From the NCBI RefSeq assembly GCF_003589595.1, contig NW_020654289.1, forward strand, positions 7,928,776-7,992,775: DNA of 64,000 nt. Reading direction: 5' to 3'. Both the position numbers and the translations under genes were made by a program. The notes under the pieces were generated by a model. That model ran no database searches and had not been told where the DNA came from. It saw only the letters and a list, made by a program, of their open reading frames with translations. Numbering within the stretch: the first letter of the stretch is position 1; each line of letters starts with the position of its first letter. The DNA is from Hyposmocoma kahamanoa. Lineage: Eukaryota > Arthropoda > Insecta > Lepidoptera > Cosmopterigidae. This document shows, one piece after another, positions 44,314 through 55,947 of this stretch.

Positions 44314-45236
44314 ACAAAATGCTGGGCAGTATTTAATTGAACCATTTGTAAGATCTTGTATCCCTCAATGATACGACACACACATATTGAATTACGATCG
44401 AAAAACAACTTCAATCCGTAGACAAAGGGACCAAGTAAAAGTAAAAATATTTTCCTTGACGGAGTTGTTTAACCATTTTAAACCCACAATAAGGAAATCT
44501 AACTAACTCGTATACTTGCCTCCGGTATACATTGATAAAATGATAAATTGAATAAATAAACATAAATATTTTTATAATGTATTTAGTTACTTATTATATA
44601 TTTAACTTAGATTATTAATTGAGTTATCAAAAAAAAAATATTTTATGATATTGCTCAAACAAGAATTTGAATTATTTTTGTTGAATTGGGTCTTTTTTGC
44701 TTTTTAACGTAATTTGATAAAGTAACTACGTAGTCTTCTAATGAATAAAAGATAAATTAGTAACTAATGACCTCGTAAAAGAGAAAATACAAGGAGTTGT
44801 AATGTTATTAAAGAGGACAGAGCATAAGCTTATTTGATATTCAACGTCGGATAAATGTCAAGAGTTTAATAACAAAGCTGGACGGCTGGGACGACTCTTG
44901 TTTAAGTTGCCGACTTCTCGGAACGGTGACCGCGTCCCAGTCGCCCGTCTACCCACCTCAAACGATGGTCCCTAATTAATTAATTATTATTCGTGGTGAT
45001 AATTACCCCGACGAATATTACAACGCCGAAAATGTCCAAGTTTATTGAAATCGACTTCAACCGAGCTATGAATAAATAAATCCAGTTTCGAAAAACTCAA
45101 TCAATTCTTAGTGATTCCGATCCTATAGATTTTTATTCGTGCGAAGTAAGGAATGATAATTAACATGGACTGTTAGCAAATTCTCAATAGCTAAATATAA
45201 TAATTCAACAATTGGGTACGGTGATGATAGGGAGAA
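44314..45236. other. Unassigned; TAAT cluster near 44973
   Basis: A GC-richer stretch (44880-44960) abuts a run of overlapping TAAT/ATTA core sites at 44973-44994 (TAATTAATTAATTATTATT), which are homeodomain-type cores. It could be an enhancer-like element, but AT-rich DNA produces such motifs by chance. No coding signal. Confidence 0.35.
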
Positions 45237-45412
45237 TGAACTTCTTTGCACATGGGACTTGTCAATTTATGTCTCACGGTGACGGGCGCAGTGGCAGTGA
45301 ACCTAAGATCTTTGCGATTTAAAGCTCTGAGTGGTACTGCAACTATTGTGGATAGGCGTGTCGCTTACCACCAGGTGTGCGATTTATTTGACCCGTCACT
45401 TGGGATATTAAA
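45237..45412 (+). mobile_element. SINE-like B copy, 3' part
   Basis: TTTGCACATGGGACTTGTCA, GTCTCACGGTGACGGGCGCA, GAGTGGTACTGCAACTATTG, CGCTTACCACCAGGTGTGCG, ending GTCACTTGGGATATTAAAAA. 5' half lost. Confidence 0.82.
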
Positions 45413-47364
45413 AAGAAAAAAAGTATAATTTTCATTACAGACGACTGTACCTGCCGTTACCACTCAATATTATATCGTAGTAGGATGTCTGACTTCTGAT
45501 ATTCGTTTACGAATTGTGGAGAATTTGATACTATGATATAAGCAAACAAAGATGGTAATTTCTTACGAAACGACTAAAAGTTTGGTCGTTGTCTTTGTCT
45601 GTGACACAAAAATATAGATGACAGTTCGTAACAAATTTTTTACGCACATAATGTTTGTACTTTTTATTTTGCGTGTTGATATTTTTATTTTATCATATTT
45701 TACATAATAATTCGAATCGCGATACAAAAACAATCAGTTGGTCCTTGCGTTTGGGTTGAATAGTAAAGCATCCCGTCTATAGTCTGTGATTTCAAGGATT
45801 TCCTAGCACAGCCAACGACTCGCGTTTTTTGCTATACATTGATTTATTCATGCATCAGTACGGAAGCGTTTGCACCACAGACGAGTATCTTCCTATGGTA
45901 CGCGGGTGAGTGCTCGTGGGAAAATCACAAATAAAAAATTGTTTCTACATATTCAAATGCTCACAGCTTATGTTTTTTTTTTCATAACGCTTTTCACAAA
46001 GTTGTTTTAAAATATCCTGAAATAAATAATGTCACTCTACATGCTTGCACTTTCATTAATTGCAACACCAATGAACAGTCCAATTTTCCGACCGCACGGT
46101 TCTCATTACCGTAACTTAGCTTGCCGACTAAAATATACATTATTTAGGAATGTATTTGGCGAGTGATGTATACAGTGAGATCGGAACCGACCTAGTTCCG
46201 TACCCGCGCGTTCATGCGTAATGAAGCATATGATACAAAACACGACCTGAGATAAAATATGGACACAACTTCCGATACAATGGACGGGAATATCAATTGT
46301 TATAGAGATACCTATACAGATAAATTGTCTTCAATACAACATATTGAGTTGCTTATGATATATACATGACTTGCGTTATAGGACAAATTTAGATAACGCT
46401 TTCGTTTTATTTCTTGTAAAGATATTTTCCATTTTCAATTACAATAAATGTGTACTGTAACATAATAACTTTAGCAACATTTGTAACAGTAGTTCCGAAG
46501 TTTGCCGTTATATGGCATCGGCATAGAAAACACGAATTCAGAATCGCGATGTTGCGATTTTTCCTAATGTTTAATGGGCCTGTCACTAGTATTTTGTATG
46601 AAATTGATCTATTCTTCTACTTGAAGAAGCATCTCGAAATCGCGCCCATCTTTTGGGACAAGTTACGAGAACACCTCTGAGTGAGTCTTTTTTGTAAGAT
46701 TCGCACCCACCGGGACTTGTCGCGTACTCTGCGCCACGCTTGCATCCAACGGGAGGAATCTTTTTTTATTGGACACATTTGTATTGTAAGCTTCTGTACA
46801 ATAAATCAATTTATCTTCACCGAATTCCGCCGTTTCATTCCTGGATGTAGTAAGGAGGGACTATCGTACCACTACCACCCTCTACATCTCCTATTACAGT
46901 ACTAGATTAGTCCATTTGTGAAAATTACGTAAACCTTAATAATGCAAATGCAAACACACAATCAGAAAATAATATCTTTCCTACAAATTTGTGAAGGACT
47001 TTGTAGGCTGAATAGGCAGTGTAAACGCTCAGAGCAGTAATGTCGAAGCATAGTAGGAAATCTGGCAATTTCATTTATATACAAGTTAGCAAAGGTTGGA
47101 TCGAAACTCCAATCCAATCGCAGCTTAATTAAGGTAGGCTTCGAAAGTGACGACGTAGTCGAATCTGTAAATAACTGGAAATATAGAACTGGGAATTCAC
47201 AGCTAAAGGTTAATTGTAACTTCATGTCTATACTCCGCAGATAGTCTGTCTTGCGGGTGTCAACTCCCTCGAGTTACTTTTGTAAAGAACTGCAAATACA
47301 GCGCCGAGAATTTATAACTACTAAGAACTTAATTTTAATTAAGTCTACTGAATGTTTCGTCACC
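45413..47364. other. 2-kb stretch, no element recognised
   Basis: Open frame 46450-46680 (plus strand) has a protein-like composition and ends at TGA followed by GTGAGT, but it has no recognised domain and I do not call it. No repeats from the window's families. Confidence 0.35.
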
Positions 47365-47480
47365 ATAATATTCAGTTATTTTTTGTGAAATTACTTCACT
47401 CGTTTGTTATAATTATTAATACAAAGATCGAACACCAAGAAAAAATTCCGTGAATTCGGCTGGATTTGAACCAGGGAGTC
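47365..47480 (-). mobile_element. SINE C fragment
   Basis: Plus-strand TTACTTCACTCGTTTGTTAT, TTAATACAAAGATCGAACAC and GGCTGGATTTGAACCAGG. A further tRNA-like portion, GCCAACTAAGCCACGGAACG, appears at 47695-47714, so the element may be split by about 200 bp. Confidence 0.65.
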
Positions 47481-48034
47481 TACTCTTGTTCTCCGTCCAG
47501 CATCCATCCGAAACAATAAACGTGAAATAATTAATATGCGACCAAATTCAATGTCAAGTATGAAGCTTCATTCGCATCATACGTCTCTTATTTTGGTTGA
47601 GTATTACTTATTTGAATAGTGAATAGTAATTGTTTTGGACGGATATCGGATGTACAGGGCCAGAGCGTCTTCTAGAAAACCGTGGTAGACAATGCCAACT
47701 AAGCCACGGAACGAACCAGTGGATCTTACGAATTTTTCTATGTGCTTCTTGCAGATCTTTGTTTTCTATTTTCAACTACTTTTTGCGGCAGTGAGAAAAT
47801 CTATGTGAACCGTTTAGTTTTTGCATTTAGTTTTTGCATTTAGTTTCGATCTACGACGTTTGAAATGAATATTGTAAATGATAAACGTGTACAAATGTTT
47901 ATTTACAAATATACAACCCCTAGAGTTTATTGCTCGTTCTTCTCAAGGGAATCTGCCTTACGATGAGCAGTGGCGTTGAATCAGTATGACTATTTCAATT
48001 ATAATTTGCTACCTACGAAATAACCATTACTTGA
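47481..48034. other. Unassigned, includes probable SINE C head remnant
   Basis: 47690-47770 matches the head-side part of 55490-55540 (ACTAAGCCACGGAA, GAACCA, CTTACGAATTTTTCT). A 13-bp unit, TTTTGCATTTAGT, is repeated about twice at 47818-47845. Confidence 0.45.
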
Positions 48035-48118
48035 CTTTGGTTCACAATCCTTTAGAAAACGTGTGATGTCCCCAACCCATACTGGACTAGCATAGCGAAC
48101 TTTGGCCTAAATTGTCAC
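48035..48118 (+). repeat. Dispersed repeat fragment (35165 family)
   Basis: TGTCCCCAACCCATACTGG and GACTAGCATAGCGAACTTTG align with AGTCCCCAACCCACATTGG and GCCAGCGCAGCGGACTATG at 35255-35290. It directly precedes MITE H. Confidence 0.5.
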
Positions 48119-48303
48119 ATAGACCGGTTACACACAACGACTATTAGCAACGATGCAAATGCGATGCATACGCTATGCAAGCATGATGCAGTCGCTAAGC
48201 TTATACCTTTACACACGCGCGCGACTGCAGCGATACAAACGCGCGATTGCATCACTACACTTAGGATTTATAGGCGAAAGTCGCCCTGTGTAACCACTCT
48301 AAG
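48119..48303. mobile_element. MITE H copy 1, GATGCA-rich palindrome
   Basis: Inverted ends: AGACCGGTTACACACAACGA at 48120 and, reading the other strand from 48303, AGAGTGGTTACACAGGGCGA. The interior is dominated by ATGCA/TGCAT motifs (GCGATGCATACGCTATGCAA, GCGCGATTGCATC). A second copy is at 62791. No coding content; the superfamily is unknown. Confidence 0.7.
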
Positions 48304-48730
48304 AGGAGACCAGCGCCCATAATTGTTTGAACATCGTTATCATAATTTACGATGTACGCTTTCATATATTGAAATATATTTTCGTGTTCTTAATTTTAAT
48401 ATAGCCAGGATTTCGTAATGACTTTATTTAATGCGCCGTTTAGCGGTGAGGATACTGGTTCCACATCTGGCTAGAATAATATTTGACTAGGATTTCGCTT
48501 ACCGAAATTGAAATACGAATTCCAGCATCCGGATGTTTCTAGAAAGCATGCAAAATTTTCCTGGAAGTGGGAATATGGTGAGTTATTTCGGGAAATGTGT
48601 TATGTTACCTAATTTACTATTAAGCAATTGAAGAGTGACTCTTGAAATTAAATTTTTGTTATAGCACCATATATTTGGGACAATAAAAATAAATCTAAAA
48701 CATATCGTTTTTTATGTAAAATAGACACAC
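48304..48730. other. Unassigned stretch
   Basis: No feature recognised. Confidence 0.4.
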
Positions 48731-48734
48731 CCTA

Positions 48735-48905
48735 TTGTCTTACCCGAACCCGGGAACTCTGCGTGGTCCAACGTAGTAACAGAACGGTAGTTCAATTTGA
48801 AATTTACTATGAGCTTTTCGATTAATGAAAACATCGTGAGGAAACCTGTACACGTTTATGACAAACGATTCAAGAACAAATTTACGCACGAAAGTCCAAC
48901 AAACC
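48735..48905. repeat. Dispersed repeat with tRNA-like antisense end
   Basis: The left end ACCCGAACCCGGGAACTC reads on the minus strand like a B-box (GAGTTCCCGGGTTCGGGT). The rest, ATGAGCTTTTCGATTAATGA and AAAACATCGTGAGGAAACCT, matches the style of the LINE 3' UTR family at 35165. The two may be separate insertions. Confidence 0.4.
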
Positions 48906-49729
48906 AAATACACGAATCTAGACCCTAAACCCGACAAATTAATGTTTTACCGACATAATGATTGACTGATACAGCTGACCGACATCTCACTGGGCCGAGG
49001 GATCATGCAGAAATTGTGTGTAGCGTTTCTTTGCTTCCGGGATCAACGTCCGGGGCGCTAAACCAAAGAACTGATCAAATTTACAATATATTACTTTCTT
49101 ATTCACGGTCCTATCACTTCAATTGTATCTTAGATATGATTTTTCTTCGACAGAAAGCGAACGTTTGAGAACAGTAATAATGTACCATAATTTCGTTCTC
49201 TGTGTTCCTAAACATAAAGTCCTGCCCAATGAGCCGTTGTTCCATGTACAAGGCCTCTGATGTAAGCGTGTGGCGAAGTCGCGGGAGGCAGGGAAAAGGT
49301 ACGTTGTGTGTATGTCCGAATAAAGTTTCGGACGAGTTTTGTATTAACATTATCAAACTTTGTCGAGTTTCAGATTTTGGGTCTGACTGTAACTGTGAAA
49401 AATGTGTTCTGGTTCAGTTCCAAATTTGAATACAGTTGTGCATAATGTTCAATTTTTTCTACTGAAAGCATTCATTATGCAGCAATTCAGATGACAAATA
49501 TGTTAAAAAAGTATCACGAATAAAAAGGCACCTCGCGACCTGGAGTCCGATTCAGAACTCTTCGATATTTTAACCGAATCGTTCGATTGGATATCGTTCT
49601 CGAATCGAAGGGCGCTTTCGGAGCTAAGTTCCGAGTTAAGCGTTCGATTCGGATTCGGATACGATATCGTTATCCATCAGCGTCTACGGAGTTAGTCTGT
49701 GAAACAGATATAACAAGAAAAATGAAAAT
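48906..49729. other. Unassigned; CGATTCGG-rich patch at 49545-49690
   Basis: The patch repeats short palindromic words (TTCGATTCGGATTCGGATAC, CGATATCGTTATCC) and may be a degraded simple repeat. No coding domain. Confidence 0.35.
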
Positions 49730-50405
49730 CCTTTTATACAATACAACACAATACAAAAATTCTTTATTGTACACCAAAAAAGGAAACAAATACAATACAA
49801 TTAAATTAAAAATAAGCGGTGGTACAATGGACGGTCTTATCGCTTTAAACGATTTCTGCCAGACAACATTTGGATGGAAATAATTATATAATTCATAGGA
49901 AAAAGACGGCGGTGTATGAAGAATTACTAATCAATAGATAAAAATTGATAAATAAATGCAAATATACATATTATATTTATAAATAAATAATAAAACCAAT
50001 ACATATATATGAATATCGTAAACTACTATATATTCTTATACCTATAAATATAAAATTTCTAAAACATAAATTCAAAACATAAAAATAGCTAAGCAGTTCA
50101 AGTCACACTAAAGTTAGGTAGTAGTGTTCTTTTACCATATTTTTTAATATATTCAATGATTTCGCTTGTTGAATAAACAAAGGTAAAATGTTCCACAAAC
50201 GAATAGCCTGAACAGTAAAAGACTTGTCGTAATACTGGGAAGTAAGCAATGGCATCTTAAGTTGCAGAGTTGAAGAAGAGCGCAGAAGTCGGGGGTTGTA
50301 TTGATGGGCGAATTCAAATCGCTCCTTAAGATAAGATGGTGTGTGAGGAATGAATAAGATGCCATAAAGAAGATTAAGAATATGAGCTTTTATATTCATT
50401 TTGAA
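49730..50405 (-). mobile_element. Jockey/CR1-like LINE, C-terminal end and 3' UTR
   Basis: The minus-strand frame 50399-50103 (98 codons, uninterrupted) reads like a LINE ORF2 C-terminus: R-F-E-F-A-H-Q-Y-N-P-R, S-F-T-V-Q-A-I-R-L-W-N, L-P-L-F-I-Q-Q-A-K-S. The long 3' UTR contains CTGGCAGAAATCGTTTAAAG and CGATAAGACCGTCCATTGTA on the minus strand, ending in a TTGTATTGTATTGTGTTGTA tail near 49735. It is 5'-truncated. Distinct family from the one at 60460. Confidence 0.85.
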
Positions 50406-51242
50406 GACCTTAAAGGCCCAAAATATAGGAATGCATCAATCTTGCATTAAAATAATTTAGTAAAATTGAACAAAATCCAGACTTTATTTAAAATGATAAG
50501 AAATTTCCATATTACATTGTTGCTTTGTAAACAATAGTTCTGTAACTTTCATTCGGTAACTGTGTTCTGAATAACATTTGTAGCCTTTGCCGGTCGAGAA
50601 GTTCGAGTGATTGTACGGATGTGACGTCATTTCGGTTCGGTTTCAATTCGGGTGTTGTAAATAAAAATGAAACGAAATCGGTCGACAACAGAGTTATCGT
50701 AAGGTTCTGAATCGACCCTCTGTTTATAGAAACTGTTCGAAAACGTAACGTACTTTATTCACAGAGGACACTCGTGCTCTCCATTGGGACGTATATCACT
50801 TTACAAACAATAGAAATAGTTACAAAAGCCGATACTCGCTTCGAAATCTATTACTCGAGTACCCTAGCGCCGTAACTCGTGCAGAATGTGTGGCGGCGCG
50901 TGTAACTGTGACCTCACGCCGGTCCTGCCCTGCCCCTCGGCTGCCGCCGGCCCTGAACATCTGCAAAGCACTCTCGCTTAAGTAATCGTCAGATAAAGTG
51001 CTCTTGAAGTCTCCTTTATGACGAAGATGTAATGTCAAGGACGCGATTATACGAGTATTTCAATGTATACTCTACGTAGAAACATTTAATTACTCTTAAT
51101 TTTTCATGAAGGTATAGATGTAAATACTGGAGATATGAATAGAGATACTTAATACTCCTTGTTCACATTAATTGTGCCTTTGTCTGTACACAACGTTTTC
51201 TGTTTTTTTATCGGTTAACGGGAATGATTTTGTATTGTACAT
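50406..51242. other. Unassigned; GC-rich patch at 50868-50965
   Basis: The patch (GGCGGCGCGTGTAACTGTGA, CCTCGGCTGCCGCCGGCCCT) is unusually GC-rich for this window. Frames across it have no recognised domain. Confidence 0.35.
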
Positions 51243-51300
51243 CGTACCTAGCCGTGGTAGTCCAGTGGTTTGACACTCAAACAAAAAGTCGTGGATAGAA
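51243..51300 (+). mobile_element. tRNA-like SINE head fragment
   Basis: TAGCCGTGGTAGTCCAGTGG is an A-box-like start and GTCGTGGATAGAATACC a degraded B-box region. It resembles the SINE F head at 33475. Confidence 0.4.
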
Positions 51301-51597
51301 TACCTCCCTCTGAAAACTTGGAATGATAAAAATATTTTTAATATTATATTTGACATACAATTATGAATCTTTTCTTCTAAATACGCCACTGTAGTAAAGC
51401 TATAAAAAATACAATCAATATATAATTTCCGGAACTGCAGATAGAGGTATGATCCACTCTATATATATTTTTTGAAGTTTAGGCTAATATACTCTTTTTT
51501 TCTTTTTTATTTATTCTCATTTCTAGTAATTTAATAAACCCGACATTTTCGAACAATTGTTTTGAAATAGTATTTATTCTTTTTTTTATGTAATGGT

Positions 51598-51815
51598 GAT
51601 CGCACACTTGTTCGCGCTGAACGCGCCGAAAACAATTTTATTTATTTTAGCCCAAAGAATAGAATTTTAGAAATGGTTGTATGAAATCATGCGGAACCTC
51701 GCACACTTGTCGGAGCCGTGAAAATCGACCGCGCTGAAAGTACGACGTTCATTTAAGTCTCGCATACTTGTCCGCACCGAAAGAATGATCAAGCCGAAAG
51801 AATCGACTGAGTAAG
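51598..51815. repeat. Degenerate minisatellite, left part
   Basis: Imperfect units built on GCCGAAAGAATCGACNG recur roughly every 16-20 bases (GCCGTGAAAATCGACCGCG, ACCGAAAGAATGATCAA, GCCGAAAGAATCGACTG), with interspersed GCACACTTGT. The pattern resumes on the other side of the SINE at 52118. Confidence 0.6.
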
Positions 51816-51845
51816 GCTCTGAGAGAGAGAGACCGATACTTTTTT

Positions 51846-52110
51846 AACAGCAGTAGAGCTCCTTGTGGAAGAGTTTGTCCAGGGAAGTACTGTCACCAAT
51901 GTTAGCATTACTGCGTTCCAAAGGGTACGGGCGCTGGTGAAATTACAGTCACGTGGGGCTTGTCTATTTATGTCTCAAGGTGCCGGGTGCAGCGGCAGTG
52001 CCCCTCAGATTGCGATTTAAAGCTCTGAGTGGCACTACAACTCTTATGGACACGCGTGCGGCTTACCATCAGACACACGACTTGTTCGTCCCGTCACTTG
52101 ATATTATAAA
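51846..52110 (+). mobile_element. SINE-like B copy within minisatellite
   Basis: AACAGCAGTAGAGCTCC, GAAGAGTTTGTCCAGGGAAG, GTTAGCATTACTGCGTTCC, GGTGCCGGGTGCAGCGGCAG, GAGTGGCACTACAACTC and GTCACTTGATATTATAAAAA. Near full length. It separates two blocks of the same minisatellite. Confidence 0.85.
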
Positions 52111-52117
52111 AAAAAGA

Positions 52118-52170
52118 CCCGAAAGAATCGACTGCGCCGAAAGAATCGACCGCGCGAAAGAAATATCTAC
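52118..52170. repeat. Degenerate minisatellite, right part
   Basis: CCCGAAAGAATCGACTGCG, CCGAAAGAATCGACCGCGC and GAAAGAAATATC continue the unit found at 51598-51815. Confidence 0.6.
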
Positions 52171-55076
52171 GTCTCATTATTACTTAACGAAATTGGTATT
52201 AATAGTAGTATTTATAAAAAAAAAATTAAAATCAAATAAAATAATTAGTCCAATCCAAGTGATTATGAAGCTGATGTTCTAAAATTAAACTCACCCAACG
52301 TTTTGAATGAAGGTAGTTGCGACTGATAGTCTTTTACCACCAAAATCGAAACACAAATTATAAAAAAAATTATTATATTAATTTATACAAAAATTATATT
52401 GATATACCAGAAAAATGCACCTTTAAAACTTACTTTCACAAATGTATTGAAACGTCGTGTTTTGCACGGGCGCGTAGACTTTTTTATGCTGGTTTCATCC
52501 TTGAGAATTCTCTGTACCGTAGGTTTTGACAAATTAATAATCTCATGATGCTTAAAGCCTCGCCTGAGGCTCGGACCCGACTAGTCGCATGAGAGAATGC
52601 CTTTTTCGTAAGATCTCTCGCTCTACTCTGTAGACAGCTTCACCGAGGTACAAAGTGATATACCAAATTTTACTGTCAATTGCTTCATAAACTTTCATAT
52701 CCGTTGATAATTTGATAATTTTATTTGAAACCTTGTTCATTTATGAATAAAAAGGGAAATTCTCTTACAAGCCGACAAATACGTTAAAGTTATTTTGTTA
52801 TTACTTTATTTTGTTTATAGCAATGAAAAATCAATTGATCGAATGAATGGATGCATGGAAAGAATTAATTAATAAATAATAAAACAAAAACGAAGTGAGT
52901 GAGGTGTTTGATATGCTGAGAGCTTCCGTTAACTTAATATTTAACCATACACGTGCTTTATTAAACCACACAACCGGATGTGGCTTATGCGATTATCCCG
53001 CTTTTTGTTACCACAGAAGATACGTATTGCTTTCTGTTTCTAGAAACCTGAGCAAGCAAAGTATTCTAAGATTGAACCATGAGTGGTTCAAAAATAGAAT
53101 CCAGAGCGTAGAGAAGGTTTCAAGGCACGAGACACAAAACAACTTTGCTGCCGAACGAAATACACAACTTTTCACCTCACTATAGTGAGGAAAATGGTAG
53201 ATGAAGGAAAAACAGTTGAACTAGTAACAAATCCGTTTTTTTATCGAAAGAAAAAGTTAGGTGCACCACAGTCCATCGTCAAGTTCGAATTTCAAAAACC
53301 TTTTCCACCCTAGCGTGGAAAAAACGCTTTGGCGCGCAGATTTCTAATGGGAAAGAAAGCCTTTCCGACCTATTGAGGTGAAAAAATTCTTTCAATCTGA
53401 CAAGACTCGAATCTGCATCTGTATGCCAGTCCAGGGCAACTAATATTATAGATATTATTTTTTTACTGCTTACAGATAACAACCATAATTACAATTCACA
53501 ATTATTTATCAGTTCACAACGTGAGTAAATAAAATCAACGCAGCAGCTTTGTGGTCAAATCCGTTAAAAACAACATCCAGCTTCATGTTTATAAAGCCTT
53601 TGTGAAAAAAATGGCTTCGAAAAGCGGAAATAAGCCACGAGCACAGTGAATTACCTAGCGAACGTAAATGCGATTATGCGCTGAGGCAAGAATGAAAAAT
53701 AATAATAAAATATCACCCCGCAGTTGTAAGGTCAACTCCCACTGGCGCGACAACGCTGCTCCCGAGTGAACTTAGTTTTATTAACGAGTCAGAAATTCAG
53801 GCATGAAAACAGTTTATAACAAACTATTGTCCACTTTAACGAGATTGTGTTATAATTGACAATTAAACAACTTTTAAGTAGAATTACAAAGTTCATAAGT
53901 CGACCCGTAGTAACTTACTTAAACTTAATATACATTTTTGCTTGCTTTCTATCTTAAAACGACCCCTATTTCCCATTCATTTCAATAGTTATGTATGTTA
54001 ATTTTTTTATTAAAAAATTCACTGAATTTTAAGATATATTTAGTTTGTAACAGTATAACTTCAATAACAGTAAGATTGCCATAATTACATAATCTGAACG
54101 TGTCAGGAATAGAAACATGTGATAGAATTATAATTCTGAGACGACGGTATTCGCTGCAGCATAAAGGCGGTTTTGCCATAAGCCAGCGATTAATGTCGGG
54201 CGCACTCGCAGCGCTTTTCATTTACAACAAAGTCTGTTTTTTGCGCCCTAATTTTATTTCCCTCGTAGTGCAAATTGTACTCACAAACACAACACTCATT
54301 TGCGTTGGCGTTTACGCGACTTACTTCAGACATAACTTTCGAGGCCATGCTCAGTTTTATTTGACACGAAAATGTTCTGAATTCAGACAATTTTGGATAA
54401 AAGGTGATATTCAGATAATTTGTGAAGGAGTGACAATTCAAAGTTTGAATTTGGAAGGTTATTCTGAAAATAATCACGCTGAATGTTTCGATTTAGATTA
54501 ACCATTCAGGAAATATTTTGCCTATTAATTATTATGGAAATCATTCTGAACGAAGAACGACAATATTACGTATTTTTATCGTTTTAACAAGGATCTTTTC
54601 TCAGTATTGCAAAAGTCAGTGGTTACCGCTTTCCATCAAAGGAGACAGCATACAATTCATCACGAATTATAAACAAAACATTTTCGAAATACCAATACAA
54701 CAAAAATTTACTCTAATATAACGTAATAGGGTCCAAAGGCACACAGCAAGGTCACGAGATAATGATCGGACAATCAACAGTAATTACGGCGGGGACAAAG
54801 CCAACCAGCTGCGTTTATCATGCGAGTGCGAGCAGCGGTCGGAAAATAGAGGCTACGCATCTTCGGCTCGATTACCTCCGGCGAGCCTTGACGTAGCTTT
54901 ACACGGTCGGTGCGGCCCGAGCCTTGAAGCTTGGTGTCACGAGATTTGAGCGTGAAGATTTCCTTGTTTCAAGGACAGTGATAATGACTAAGCGTTTTTA
55001 CTGTGGGAAGTAGAAACAAGGAAAACATGCGCTAGTCATGCGACAGACAAAATGGTTGGAAATGGTGACTATGTAA
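52171..55076. other. 2.9-kb stretch, no element recognised
   Basis: No repeat of the window's families and no recognised coding domain. A patch at 54770-54930 (GGCGGGGACAAAGCCAACCA, CGATTACCTCCGGCGAGCCT) is compositionally distinct and might be conserved non-coding DNA. A short perfect palindrome, CCTCACTATAGTGAGG, is at 53176-53191. Confidence 0.4.
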
Positions 55077-55142
55077 TAATAATAATAACGCACACACTCA
55101 ACATAGCCCCGCACTAGGGAAACTATGTGTCGCGGAATATGC
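55077..55142 (-). mobile_element. SINE A 3' fragment
   Basis: AATAATAATAACGCACACAC, AACATAGCCCCGCACTAGGG and TGTGTCGCGG form the reversed 3' end of SINE A. Head and body are missing. Confidence 0.8.
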
Positions 55143-55149
55143 GCTACGC

Positions 55150-55275
55150 ATTATATGCCATCATCATCTTCATCATCAACCCATTTATACGTCCCACTGC
55201 TTGGCACGGGTCTTTTTTCAGACGAGGGTCAACCAACGTGCAGATTTCATCATGATGTTTACCTTCACCGAAAAG
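55150..55275 (-). mobile_element. LINE 3' end fragment
   Basis: Plus strand: ATCATCATCTTCATCATCAA, then TACGTCCCACTGCTTGGCAC and TTCATCATGATGTTTACC. The ATC-rich start and CCCACTGCT-GGCA motif are the antisense of a (GAT)n-tailed LINE end, matching G-L-x-P-A-V-type termini such as those at 23850 and 29270. Confidence 0.6.
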
Positions 55276-55409
55276 CTCACAATAAATTTTAAATTAAATT
55301 TAGCTTGAGAGGCAGTAGGTCAAACCATAAGGCTACCACTATATAATACTATCTGATACTATAGAATACCACTAGAAGACTACATGCCATAACCCAAAAA
55401 TTAATTATA

Positions 55410-55545
55410 TGATTGTTAATAACAAAGATCGAACACTCAGAAAAAAATTCTTCGAACCGTCGTCTTCCAGCAAATCGTGTCAGACGCAATATCAACTAAG
55501 CCACGGAATGAACCAACGGGCCTTACGAATTTTTCTTCACTCAGA
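55410..55545 (-). mobile_element. SINE C copy
   Basis: AACAAAGATCGAACACTCAG, then CAACTAAGCCACGGAATGAA and GGGCCTTACGAATTTTTC. The head is on the right, so the orientation is minus. Confidence 0.65.
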
Positions 55546-55604
55546 GAGGTACCTTTACAGTTACCATCGCCGACTAGAGTTTATTCGAATTAATTATATG
55601 TTTA

Positions 55605-55765
55605 GGAAATGAAACTATTTTTCCGGATTTAAATCGCGTATATTTATTTTTTCAAACAAACCGACGCTTCAGGCCCTTTACAGGTCCCATGGTCACGGTT
55701 GACTAGGTGGTACAGTCTTCAACCAGTTATGTTTAATATTGATGCAAACCACCCTATTTTTTCAC
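55605..55765 (-). repeat. Repeat E, longest copy
   Basis: AAATGAAACTATTTTTCCGG, CGCGTATATTTATTTTTTCA, then CGACGCTTCAGGCCCTTTAC, AGGTCCCATGGTCACGGTTG and TTGATGCAAACCACCCTATT. It joins the two ends seen separately at 3185, 26715 and 41640, and so shows the family layout. Confidence 0.6.
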
Positions 55766-55947
55766 TATAGTTACAATAGTTATTAATTAAATACCTTATT
55801 TTTAATTTTACAAAGAAAACATTCCAATTTAAGCTACATTAATTTTTACAAATTATTTTATTGAATGATTTTTTATTAAGCTCAATTTAATATTAATTAT
55901 TAATAGAAATTAGAATAAACTAAAACATATTATATAGTACTGCAGTC

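Noticed and set aside
53176..53191. T7-promoter-like or vector contamination
   Set aside because: The palindrome CCTCACTATAGTGAGG shares CTCACTATAG with the T7 promoter, but no further vector sequence is present.
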